In this document: positions 43,498-51,750 of the stretch, in pieces
Numbering within the stretch: position 1 is the stretch's first letter
How the letters are laid out: each line of letters starts with the position of its first letter
NCBI RefSeq assembly: GCF_023115465.1
Contig: NZ_CP096034.1
Location: forward strand, 2,294,001-2,358,000
Reading direction: 5' to 3'
Origin: Gottfriedia acidiceleris
GTDB taxonomy: Bacteria; Bacillota; Bacilli; Bacillales; Bacillaceae_G
Length of the DNA stretch: 64,000 nt
The notes under the pieces: model-generated
What the model was told of the DNA's origin: nothing
Databases searched by the model: none
What the model saw: only the letters and a program-made list of their open reading frames with translations
Translations under genes and position numbers: made by a program

Positions 43498-44109
43498 ATG
43501 AGTAATAGACAGTTTCCAACGTTTGTAGATTTACCAAAAGTGACTATTATTGAAGATAGAGAAAATAATTTCAGATACAAAATAAGCATACCATTTCAAT
43601 TCGCAGTCCCTAGGAAATCCAAAAAAGCATTAGTAATTATGAAAAACCCTAGTAAAGCTAGAATTGATCATATTATGAAGATTTATCACTCAGATACAAC
43701 TGCAGATAGAGTACTTAATTATTTATATAGAAAAAGTTTTACTGAAGTAATAATAGTTAATTTATTTGCAACATATGAAACTTATGCAGAAAATCTAAAT
43801 AAGTTAGTAAACGAACCTAATAAATTGATTGGAATACAAAATGATACTATAATACAAGATTGCATTAAAGAACTAGAAGAAAATGATATAATTTTAGTTG
43901 CTTGGGGTGGCTACCCAAAGGACTCATCAAAAGAAATGAAAATTATTTATCATGAGAGAATCAATAAAGTCGAGTCTCTAATAAATAAGAAAAATGTAAA
44001 ATATGTAGATAGATTGGTAAAAAATAAGAAGTTTCCTCTACATGGATTGCAATGGGCATATGACCAAGAACTTTACGATTATTTAATCCAGAAAAATTCA
44101 ATAAAATAA
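43498..44109 (+). CDS. DUF1643 family protein
   Basis: A 203-residue product (MSNRQFPTFVDLPKVTIIED) with the DUF1643 pattern: LVIMKNPSKA, then a DTTADRVLNYL block, VNLFATY, NDTIIQD, LVAWGG and a final FPLHGLQWAYD. DUF1643 has no known function and is often found in phages and islands. The gene follows the SIR2 gene in the same direction with its own GTGAGGA RBS, so they probably share a transcript. The conserved Asn, Asp and His residues suggest an enzyme. Confidence 0.8.
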   Translation: MSNRQFPTFVDLPKVTIIEDRENNFRYKISIPFQFAVPRKSKKALVIMKNPSKARIDHIMKIYHSDTTADRVLNYLYRKSFTEVIIVNLFATYETYAENLNKLVNEPNKLIGIQNDTIIQDCIKELEENDIILVAWGGYPKDSSKEMKIIYHERINKVESLINKKNVKYVDRLVKNKKFPLHGLQWAYDQELYDYLIQKNSIK

Positions 44110-44655
44110 ATTTTTACACTTAAGTATAATAAGTAAAATTATAAAAATAGGAATAAATAAAAGCCGCAAATATAATTCCACAATAAAATCAGCATAGTAT
44201 ATACACAGAAATGAACTTCTTTAGTTAAGCGTAATCAATTTTAGTGGATGATTACGCTTTTTAATATTTATGTGATCTTTAATCTTAAGTTTCTCTTTGA
44301 ACACAATTTTTAACTAATTAAACATCTTGTATATAATTTTTGTACCATAGAATGTAAAAAACTTATAAATATCCGCTGCAACTGTTTTGCCTTTAAAGGC
44401 AAAATGGAATAGGATGAAATGATTTCTAGAACGGGTTATGGACAATTAAATCATATATCATATACAAGCTATTAACACGCATATTAAATCTCTCCCTTTC
44501 GAAAAAAACTTACTTAATGTTGAGGTCAAAATTACACTGTGAATATGATTCCCTTGTTTTACATTATTTTTATTCCCTGTTTAAGATATAAGTTGTATCA
44601 TAATTAAATAGAAGATTATTCTAAATTATCCATAAATAGTAAAGGTAGGTAATTC
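44110..44655. other. Intergenic region with terminator and palindrome
   Basis: A good terminator, AAGCGTAATCA/TGATTACGCTTTTT, lies at 44226-44262 and ends the SIR2-DUF1643 transcript. A perfect 20-bp palindrome with core TTTTGCC-TTTAAA-GGCAAAA lies at 44385-44404 and may be an operator or cryptic terminator before the Lamassu-type operon. No gene is seen. Confidence 0.55.
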
Positions 44656-46143
44656 ATGGAATGGCTAATAGATGAGTATATACAATATGTAGAAGGAGAA
44701 ACGGAAGATTCACGAAATGCAGATCGCTCTGTAGAAGGATATCTTTATCAGTTTGAGTTAACTTTACTGCATATTTTAAAAGATAAAGATAAGGCTATTA
44801 AGCCACTATATAAAATAGAAAAAATTGAGGACTATACGACGTTTACCGAACGTGATGGTAAGATATATATAGAAGTAGCACAAATTAAAAACCACACTTC
44901 TAAAGTGTCCAAATCAACTTATTATAAAGCAATTTTATGGATGTATTATGGTTTCTTAAAACATAAATCGCTGAATAAACAAAATATTGAGTATAAAGCA
45001 GTTTTATACCATTCAGATGAGAAAACAACTACTTTTAAAATAGAAGACGTATTAACAGATGCAATGAATAATAAGAGTGGCATGAAGTTAGATGCTTATA
45101 AAAAAGTGGTGGATCTCTGCAAAGAATCAGATGACATGAAAAATGAGTTTTCTAAGATTGATGAGTTTTCTAAGATTACTAGATTTTCTAAATCTAAGAA
45201 TCGGGTGGACCTTGTGTCCGAAATAGAAGAAGAATTATTTATACTTTATAGTCATAGGAAAAAAGAATACGAAAATAAAAAACTTCTTTACGCCTTTGCA
45301 ATTAGTAAAATTATTGATCACAGTCTTGGTGTTAAAGCACCTGTTTCGTTTGAAATATTTGACAATTATATGTGTTCTGAACAACCAACAGTTAATGAAG
45401 CCTTTTTTATAAAGAGAATTGAGCAAAAAATATTAGAACTTATTGATAAACAAATAGAGATGTTGGATGTGGCTAAAAATCCGCCAATTGATAGTTATGG
45501 AATCCCAACTATAACTACAAAAACTCACAAAGATTATAAAATGATATACAAATTAATTTTTAGCTTCATTAGTGAAAAGATACAGAATCCTGTTTATCGA
45601 AAATCATTTTTAAATACAGTGACCACTGGAAACATGCAGCCATTTCTTTCTAGTACTGAAAAAGAATATCAAATATTCTTAGAGAACGGTGAATACATAA
45701 GATCATTTATTGCTTGTCTTGCAAAAATTATTTATCAATATCAAAAGATCAATGCAAAAAAAGTTAAACTAATTCATTTAAACAAATGGTTTGAGATTAA
45801 TGAATTTGTTTGGATTTTTAGACATCCTAGTGAAAAACGAGATAGTGGCTATTTAATAGGTGAATTTAACCAGAAAGGGTACGAGTACATGCTTATAAAT
45901 AGTGTAATTCAAAGATTAGAAAATGTTCAAACAAAACCAAACGTTTGGTATTGGAAATCTCCTAATCAGATAATAGCCTCAGATATGAAATTTTATAAAC
46001 ATGATACTTCAAAGGTAGATCCTAAACATTCACCAGGGAATGAATACTTTTATATACAATGTTTAGGGTGCTTGGAAGTTGATATGTTTGAGTCAATAGA
46101 TAAGGTAGAAAATATCTTTAATTTTGGATGTGTGAAAGGATAA
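44656..46143 (+). CDS. lmuA: Lamassu-type effector with Cap4-like nuclease domain (LmuA)
   Basis: A 495-residue protein. The N-terminal ~120 residues match the dsDNA nuclease (DUF4297/Cap4, PD-(D/E)XK) pattern: SVEGYLYQFELTLLHIL, acidic residues around YKIEKIEDYTTF, and the catalytic QxK in IEVAQIKNHTSK (Gln76, Lys78). The rest is an unassigned helical region. In Lamassu systems LmuA is the effector that is freed on phage sensing and cuts DNA, causing abortive infection. The following two genes are a small middle component and an SMC-like ATPase, which completes the known set. AAAGGTAGG precedes the ATG. Confidence 0.82.
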   Translation: MEWLIDEYIQYVEGETEDSRNADRSVEGYLYQFELTLLHILKDKDKAIKPLYKIEKIEDYTTFTERDGKIYIEVAQIKNHTSKVSKSTYYKAILWMYYGFLKHKSLNKQNIEYKAVLYHSDEKTTTFKIEDVLTDAMNNKSGMKLDAYKKVVDLCKESDDMKNEFSKIDEFSKITRFSKSKNRVDLVSEIEEELFILYSHRKKEYENKKLLYAFAISKIIDHSLGVKAPVSFEIFDNYMCSEQPTVNEAFFIKRIEQKILELIDKQIEMLDVAKNPPIDSYGIPTITTKTHKDYKMIYKLIFSFISEKIQNPVYRKSFLNTVTTGNMQPFLSSTEKEYQIFLENGEYIRSFIACLAKIIYQYQKINAKKVKLIHLNKWFEINEFVWIFRHPSEKRDSGYLIGEFNQKGYEYMLINSVIQRLENVQTKPNVWYWKSPNQIIASDMKFYKHDTSKVDPKHSPGNEYFYIQCLGCLEVDMFESIDKVENIFNFGCVKG

Positions 46144-46156
46144 GGTTAATACATAT

Positions 46157-46783
46157 ATGTTAAAACGAGTTTTAAAACTTCTAATGGAAAATGGTTTTGA
46201 AAAAAGGAAAACTATAAGTCAAATAAGAAAACTTGGTTACTTATCTAGAACACAAGAACTATTACAGTTACTAAGCTTTAAGCATATATATATCAATAGT
46301 AAAGAGACAGAAATGTATGTCATTTGTGAAAGTAAAAAAATATTTATAGAAGAACAAATTAAAGAATTTGAAAGAGAGATTGCTAGTTTCGTTATTATGT
46401 TAGGGAACAAACCTCTAGCATATAATATTAATCTTGTTTTATTATGTCCATTAAATTTAAAGAAAAATCACTTATCTGAGAATAACCATATAAGTAAGCT
46501 TATTGATATTGAAAGGGATAAATATAATTGTAGGAAATTTTTTTTAGATACAGCAAATCGGAATTTTGAGGAAGAATTGGACATTATCCCATCTTTAGCA
46601 CTAAAAATAGAGGTAGATTCATCAAACTTAAGTTACGAACAGACAATTCAAAAAATACAAGAGGACATGCATCCTGAATTGTTTAAAGAATTGATAAAGA
46701 ATGAGGACACTCCTGATTTACAACAGGTATTACAGGTTTTAGAAAATACAATATCAAATATCAAGGATGATAAGAATGAATAG
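46157..46783 (+). CDS. lmuC: Lamassu/ABC-3C middle component (LmuC)
   Basis: A 208-residue mostly soluble protein beginning MLKRVLKLLMENGFEKRKTI. An N-terminal ~110 residues of mixed fold (INLVLLCPLNLKKNH, then IERDKYNCRKFF) look like the middle component family of ABC-three-component systems. It starts 13 bases after LmuA and overlaps the SMC gene by eight bases. In Lamassu the small subunit bridges the SMC dimer and the nuclease. The assignment leans on operon position more than on motifs. Confidence 0.72.
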   Translation: MLKRVLKLLMENGFEKRKTISQIRKLGYLSRTQELLQLLSFKHIYINSKETEMYVICESKKIFIEEQIKEFEREIASFVIMLGNKPLAYNINLVLLCPLNLKKNHLSENNHISKLIDIERDKYNCRKFFLDTANRNFEEELDIIPSLALKIEVDSSNLSYEQTIQKIQEDMHPELFKELIKNEDTPDLQQVLQVLENTISNIKDDKNE

Positions 46784-49415
46784 ATTCCTAATAGATAAAG
46801 TTAAAATTCAAAATTTCAGAGGATATGTAGAACAAGAATTTGATTTCAGAGCAGGTGGTCAAAGTAAGCAAGGAATCATTATATTAGGCGGATCTAATGG
46901 ATACGGAAAGACAACTTTAATAGATTCTATAGAATGGTGCTTTACAGGAACAATTAAAAGATTAAGAAAAAATTTTATACAGCGTAATGAAAATACTTTA
47001 GAAATGCAACGAGGATTGCTAAGAAATACAAAGGTCGCTAAGAATGCAGAAATTTTTGTTATTGTAGAAGGAACATTCAATAAAAAACCTTTCACTTTAA
47101 AGCGAACTTTTAATCAAATGGAAGAAGGTAAAGGATTATCACCTCAAAATACTTCTTTTGAGATTGTTTATGATGGAGTAAGTATTCAAGGTAAGAATAT
47201 TGATGATTTATTAAAAATACCTCTATCAAACAGATTTTATGATCGATACCATTGTTCATATGAAAAAAATATATATATTTATGAAAAAAATAGGCATGAT
47301 TTATATAAAATGTTTTCCTCTTTTTTTGGTGGATTAGAGGAAGTAGAGGCAATTATTAATAATTTGGATGGGTATAAATATGGAGAAGGTAAGAAAAGAA
47401 TTCAGTACTTTGGATTAATTAATGAATTATCATCTCAAGTTAAGAATTTGACTATAGAAAATGAGAATTTGCAGTTAAAGTACAAGGAGGCACAAAGAGA
47501 GTCTAAGGAAACTAGTAAAAAAAAGCATATTAATAATCGTTTTATAGAACTGTTCTATAATCCAGTTAGGATATTTGAAGGAGAAATGAAGACAGAAGAA
47601 ATTCGGGAGCATTTTGAAGATCTTGAACAAATGTATAATACAACTAAGAGTCATTTGGATAAGTTTGAAAAAATTAACGATGTATTAATATATAGTTCAA
47701 TTCAAAAACAATGTGAATTATTTTATGAATACCTAAATAAGAGTGTTAAGTTGGAAGAGTTTAAAAAGTATGTACTTATTCCGTTTCAAAAAAATAAAGA
47801 AAATATAGTATTAGCACAAAAATATTATGTCCAACATGGAAATGTTAACGAGAACATAAGAAGAATAAATGAATTTATTGACCGTTCTCATAATATAGGT
47901 GCTTCAAACTCCAGCCAAATGTTTTACTTTACAGAATTTGAAGAAAAAATATTCAAAGGTAAAATATTACCACATAGCTCATTGCTTAAAAAATTTACAG
48001 AAAAGCAAAATGATATTAATAAACAACTCGATCATTATCGGGATACTAGAAGTCCAATAACTAAGTCACTAATAGCTATTGTTGACAATTTAAATGGATA
48101 TGATAAATTACGATATAAGTATGCCTGTCCGCTTTGTGGAAGTAGAGAAAAATTTCATCAACATTCAACTGATTTAGGTGCACAGGCTAGAAAACTTCTT
48201 GGTCAACTTGATGAAGAAAGAGCATCGTTACAAAATGAATATAATTTACTTCAAGAGAAAATCATACTGAATATAAATGAGTATAAAAATTCATTAATGG
48301 GGGAGAGTTACAAGAAATTAGATGAGTTAAAACAATTAATACGATATTTTGATACGATTGATGATTTAAAATTAGTCTGTGATCGTTTTAATTTTAACAT
48401 TTATACGGTTAATGAAATGGACTTAATTGATTACGTTGAGCAAATTGAAAATGAATTAGGCAATATTAGTATTAACGAAGATATTGAATATGGAATCATT
48501 CAACGTCTAACAACTCAAACCAACGTTATAAAAGGTGTGCCTAGCCTAATTAAAAAAGAAAATTTTATGGACAAAGAGGAGTATTTTATATTAAGTAATG
48601 AACAAAAAAAAGAGAGTATTAATTCATTAATTAAATTTTATAATAAGCAACTAGAAAAAATGAAAGAAATTAAATTAGTACAAGATCTTGAAAAAATAGA
48701 TCCTCAAAGTGTTTCCATCCGAATTGATATATTTAATGAATTTAAGAATGAATTAGAAACTAAGCAGAAATTTACACAAGCAGGTATATTACTAAATACA
48801 ATAAAAAAAGATTTAGAGGAAAATGAGAAAAATCTTTTTGATAAGATAGTAAAGCTAGATCAATTAAAAAAGATTAGAGCAAATATTATATCTGTCAAAA
48901 ATGAATATGACAGAAAAGTTGCTGAGCAAATAAATATTCCTTTAAAAAAGGTATATAGGAAGCTAAATCGGCACACTAATATAGAAGTAATAAACCTGAA
49001 CAAAGCTGGGAAAAGAACACAAAAAGTTAATTTAAGTGCGAAGGTTAGTGACAAAAAATTACATATTTCTAATATTCTAAGTGCAGGTCAATTATCGATA
49101 GTGTCGTTATCCATATTTCTAACCATTGCTTTAGGACAAAAAGAAGAGCCATTTAAATGCTATTTCATGGATGATCCTATCCAGACAATGGACGATGTAA
49201 ATATTCTATCTCTTGTAGATCTCCTTCGCGTAGAGTTATCCCAAGATATAAATGACTCTAATCATTTTATGGATCAATTATTTATTACTACATGTAATGT
49301 GGATTTTGAAAAATTATTAAGCCATAAAATGAGAAGTTTTGATGTTAATGTAACACATTTTCATTTCACGAGTTACGGTGAGTACAAACAAATAAAAGAG
49401 TTGCACGAAATATAA
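46776..49415 (+). CDS. lmuB: SMC/Rad50-like ATPase of a Lamassu-type system (LmuB)
   Basis: An 879-residue ABC ATPase. Walker A is GGSNGYGKTT at residues 38-47 after an FRGY block; long coiled coils run about 170-400 and 480-720. A zinc hook CPLC sits in the middle (Cys451, Cys454); the ABC signature LSAGQ is at 768-772 and Walker B YFMDDP at 797-802. This is the sensor of Lamassu: it binds foreign or broken DNA ends and releases the nuclease. The ATG at 46776 has AAGGATG upstream; an earlier in-frame ATG (46767) is possible. A terminator overlaps the stop, closing the three-gene operon. Confidence 0.9.
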   Translation: MNRFLIDKVKIQNFRGYVEQEFDFRAGGQSKQGIIILGGSNGYGKTTLIDSIEWCFTGTIKRLRKNFIQRNENTLEMQRGLLRNTKVAKNAEIFVIVEGTFNKKPFTLKRTFNQMEEGKGLSPQNTSFEIVYDGVSIQGKNIDDLLKIPLSNRFYDRYHCSYEKNIYIYEKNRHDLYKMFSSFFGGLEEVEAIINNLDGYKYGEGKKRIQYFGLINELSSQVKNLTIENENLQLKYKEAQRESKETSKKKHINNRFIELFYNPVRIFEGEMKTEEIREHFEDLEQMYNTTKSHLDKFEKINDVLIYSSIQKQCELFYEYLNKSVKLEEFKKYVLIPFQKNKENIVLAQKYYVQHGNVNENIRRINEFIDRSHNIGASNSSQMFYFTEFEEKIFKGKILPHSSLLKKFTEKQNDINKQLDHYRDTRSPITKSLIAIVDNLNGYDKLRYKYACPLCGSREKFHQHSTDLGAQARKLLGQLDEERASLQNEYNLLQEKIILNINEYKNSLMGESYKKLDELKQLIRYFDTIDDLKLVCDRFNFNIYTVNEMDLIDYVEQIENELGNISINEDIEYGIIQRLTTQTNVIKGVPSLIKKENFMDKEEYFILSNEQKKESINSLIKFYNKQLEKMKEIKLVQDLEKIDPQSVSIRIDIFNEFKNELETKQKFTQAGILLNTIKKDLEENEKNLFDKIVKLDQLKKIRANIISVKNEYDRKVAEQINIPLKKVYRKLNRHTNIEVINLNKAGKRTQKVNLSAKVSDKKLHISNILSAGQLSIVSLSIFLTIALGQKEEPFKCYFMDDPIQTMDDVNILSLVDLLRVELSQDINDSNHFMDQLFITTCNVDFEKLLSHKMRSFDVNVTHFHFTSYGEYKQIKELHEI

Positions 49416-49433
49416 AATTCGTGCAACTCTTTT
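49394..49433. terminator. Bidirectional terminator of the Lamassu-type operon
   Basis: AAAAGAGTTGCACGAA pairs with TTCGTGCAACTCTTTT, overlapping the last codons of the SMC gene. It also serves the convergent small minus-strand genes. Confidence 0.88.
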
Positions 49434-49434
49434 A

Positions 49435-49575
49435 TTAATTAGTTAATTTGGCTCTCTTAAATTCTAAAGAAGCAACACAAATCGCTTCTTGCATAGTTTC
49501 ACCTTTAAAAAAGATTAGGTCTTCTTCGTATCTATAAAAGGCACACATATAATACTTTCCTTTTTTCTTTATCAC
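49435..49575 (-). CDS. Very small hypothetical protein
   Basis: A 46-residue frame from GTG (MIKKKGKYYMCAFYRYEEDL and on) that overlaps the stop of the preceding minus-strand gene as GTGA, with AAAGGA just upstream. This translational coupling supports it. The product is hydrophilic with one Cys. No family is recognised. It ends next to the terminator of the SMC gene. Confidence 0.5.
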   Translation of the reverse strand: MIKKKGKYYMCAFYRYEEDLIFFKGETMQEAICVASLEFKRAKLTN

Positions 49576-49787
49576 TCCTTTATACCTTGCTCAGACAGTT
49601 TGCCTATAATTTCAAAGGTAAGATCGATGAGCGTTGTATAGTGGCAAAAGCCCATTTTATAGTGTTTTTTATACCATGTGTAAAATTCAATTCTACTACC
49701 ATGTAGTAAAGAATAGAAATCTAATACTTCTTTGGCAATCAATTCATCTTTTTCTTCATTCGTCATTTGTTTCCAGATATTGGTCAT
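49572..49787 (-). CDS. Small hypothetical protein
   Basis: A 71-residue helical product starting MTNIWKQMTNEEKDELIAKE, with aromatic-rich middle (EFYTWYKKHYKMGFCHY). GAGGTG lies upstream of the ATG; a longer GTG start at 49805 is less likely because it overlaps that RBS. It is coupled to the 46-residue gene after it. Such small helical proteins in islands may be regulators or antitoxins, but nothing specific can be said. Confidence 0.5.
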   Translation of the reverse strand: MTNIWKQMTNEEKDELIAKEVLDFYSLLHGSRIEFYTWYKKHYKMGFCHYTTLIDLTFEIIGKLSEQGIKE

Positions 49788-49805
49788 TTTATTTTTGCAC
49801 CTCAC

Positions 49806-50332
49806 TAAAATTATAGTTGAATGTTATTAAAATATAGCGAAGCAATGCATGTCGCCTCCTCGAATTTTTTAGCCTTAACAGGAATTACTTTTTCATTTTT
49901 TGAACTCTGAAAGTGACAAAAGAATTTAGATTTAGTTTTACAAAAAATCAAATTTCCTTTTATATTTTTATGATGATAAAATTTATATACTCAACAGTTT
50001 TACTGATTTTAAGAGGAGATAAGCAACGATTAAGAGGTTTTGATTAATAATAATAAAGACTAACCTGATAACAATATTACTATTGGCTATGTCATTATTT
50101 ATTAATGTTGTATAAGAAAATTTTTCTTCTTAAAATTTCTTATATCTCATGATTTGTGTTTTTAATTATCCTATATTCAATTATTTTGTAAATATTAATC
50201 TTACTTATCATAATTTTTTATGCTTGGGGTGTATAGTTAAAGTGAATAGAATTCTTCTTTTCCTTATTTAGTGCATCATATTCACTGGCTCATTGAATTT
50301 TAAAACTAAGTATTAGAAATGAGGAAAAAAAT
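49806..50332. other. AT-rich divergent intergenic region
   Basis: About 530 bases, very AT-rich, between divergent small genes. No RNA gene, repeat or clear promoter pair was identified. Confidence 0.3.
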
Positions 50333-50584
50333 ATGAGTACTGAAAAAAAAATTAAAGTAAGACTTGTAGTTGAAATTGATGTTTTATTAGATGTGACAAC
50401 TAAAATGAAAATTGAACAGGAATATGGCAAAGAAATGAGTGATCTTGAAGCGGCGGAATTCCTAGCGTATGCATACTTAAATCCTAAAATATATTCCTTG
50501 AATGAAGAGGAAGTATCTGGTGAATGGGATAATGTATGTGATTTCAATGGGAAACTAGGTCGTGTTTCATTAGAAACGGATTAA
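50333..50584 (+). CDS. Small acidic protein beside the NdpA-like pair
   Basis: An 83-residue acidic protein, MSTEKKIKVRLVVEIDVLLD and on, with GAGGAAAA before ATG. It has a beta strand start and helix-rich remainder (EQEYGKEMSDLEAAEFLAYA). An acidic small protein next to a DNA-binding-type protein could act as an inhibitor or DNA mimic, but this is speculation. It lies 96 bases upstream of the NdpA-like gene in the same direction, with no terminator between. Confidence 0.55.
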   Translation: MSTEKKIKVRLVVEIDVLLDVTTKMKIEQEYGKEMSDLEAAEFLAYAYLNPKIYSLNEEEVSGEWDNVCDFNGKLGRVSLETD

Positions 50585-50680
50585 AACCAATGCTACAAAC
50601 TTCCCTTTTTTTATGTTCAACTATTTGGAATATTATGCTAAAATTTAAATAGTTTCTCATGTAGAAAGGGAGAGTTTGGC

Positions 50681-51739
50681 TTGGATAAAATTGTGATAAA
50701 ACAGATTATTGCTCATTACATGGATTTAAATCTGGATGGACCAACATGTTTAGAAAATGCAATGGATTTACAACAAAAAGATTTTCAAGAAGTTACTAAA
50801 TTTTTTATTAATCACATTAACCAGGCAATAATTACTCCTCAATTGAAAACATGTGTATTTAAGGACCAAAACGGAGACGTTTATAAGAATTGTCTCAATT
50901 TTGTTAGTAATTTGTTAGACAGCGGTTTGTTTGTAGAAATTACAATACACATGACCAGAAGACTTTTTCAGTTTATGAAAAGCTCCAGCAGTACAAGTTC
51001 AGGTACATTAATTTTCTTACACTATCATAATTTAGATACGAATAAGGATTATTTAGGAATACTAAAAATGGATCCAAATGAAGGAATTGAGTTAGAGCCT
51101 GAAAGTATCAGCTTTAAAATTCGAAAACATATGTTACCTAATATACGAGAAAAATTACATAAATCTGCGTTTATTAAGCTTGATGAAAAATTGATTCAAG
51201 AAGAGTCACATCTTTATGTCTTAGACAAGCAACAAAAAGCTGATGGTATATCAAAATTCTTTTTAGATAGTTTTCTAAATGCAAAAGAGTTGAAAAATGA
51301 TCGGAGCTCTACAAAACTATTCACTAATACTTTATTTGAAGTTATAAAAGAAGAGAACATACCGAGTCCTGTCTCCTTTATGAAAAAAGTAGATGAGGCA
51401 CTGGTTAATGGAAAACATATAAAAATTGATACCATGCTTGAAGATCTTTTGCATGAGCACATAACAGGTGAAGAAGACCGCGCTTGCGTAATAGAACGTG
51501 TAAAGACGCAATTAAAGAAAAAGGACGAAGATACTTCGTTTGAATTTGTTGTGGATAAAGAGCAAGAAACAGTTGCATTCATCCAAAATAAAGATAAGAG
51601 TTTGCAAATAAGATTTAAAATGTCTGCACTTAACAAAGATATTTTTTGCAGTGAGGAAGAAGATGAAGACGGAAAGGAATTTGTTATAGTAAAAGTTAGA
51701 AAAGAGCAGGTTGTTAGTAATATCCAATTTAAGAAATGA
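50681..51739 (+). CDS. NdpA/YejK-like nucleoid-associated protein
   Basis: A 352-residue product from TTG behind AAAGGGAGAG. It has the NdpA (PF04245, YejK) outline: a weak N-terminal block, SGTLIFLHYHNLDTNKDYLG with ILKMD, then KHMLPNIREKLHKSAFIKLD, and a ~120-residue C-terminal half. NdpA-type proteins associate with the nucleoid; their activity is not established. In Gram-positive islands they occur as accessory genes. The next gene begins 11 bases later and encodes a membrane protein, so the two likely form a unit: DNA-linked sensor plus membrane partner. That is an inference. Confidence 0.7.
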   Translation: MDKIVIKQIIAHYMDLNLDGPTCLENAMDLQQKDFQEVTKFFINHINQAIITPQLKTCVFKDQNGDVYKNCLNFVSNLLDSGLFVEITIHMTRRLFQFMKSSSSTSSGTLIFLHYHNLDTNKDYLGILKMDPNEGIELEPESISFKIRKHMLPNIREKLHKSAFIKLDEKLIQEESHLYVLDKQQKADGISKFFLDSFLNAKELKNDRSSTKLFTNTLFEVIKEENIPSPVSFMKKVDEALVNGKHIKIDTMLEDLLHEHITGEEDRACVIERVKTQLKKKDEDTSFEFVVDKEQETVAFIQNKDKSLQIRFKMSALNKDIFCSEEEDEDGKEFVIVKVRKEQVVSNIQFKK

Positions 51740-51750
51740 TGGGATAAAAC

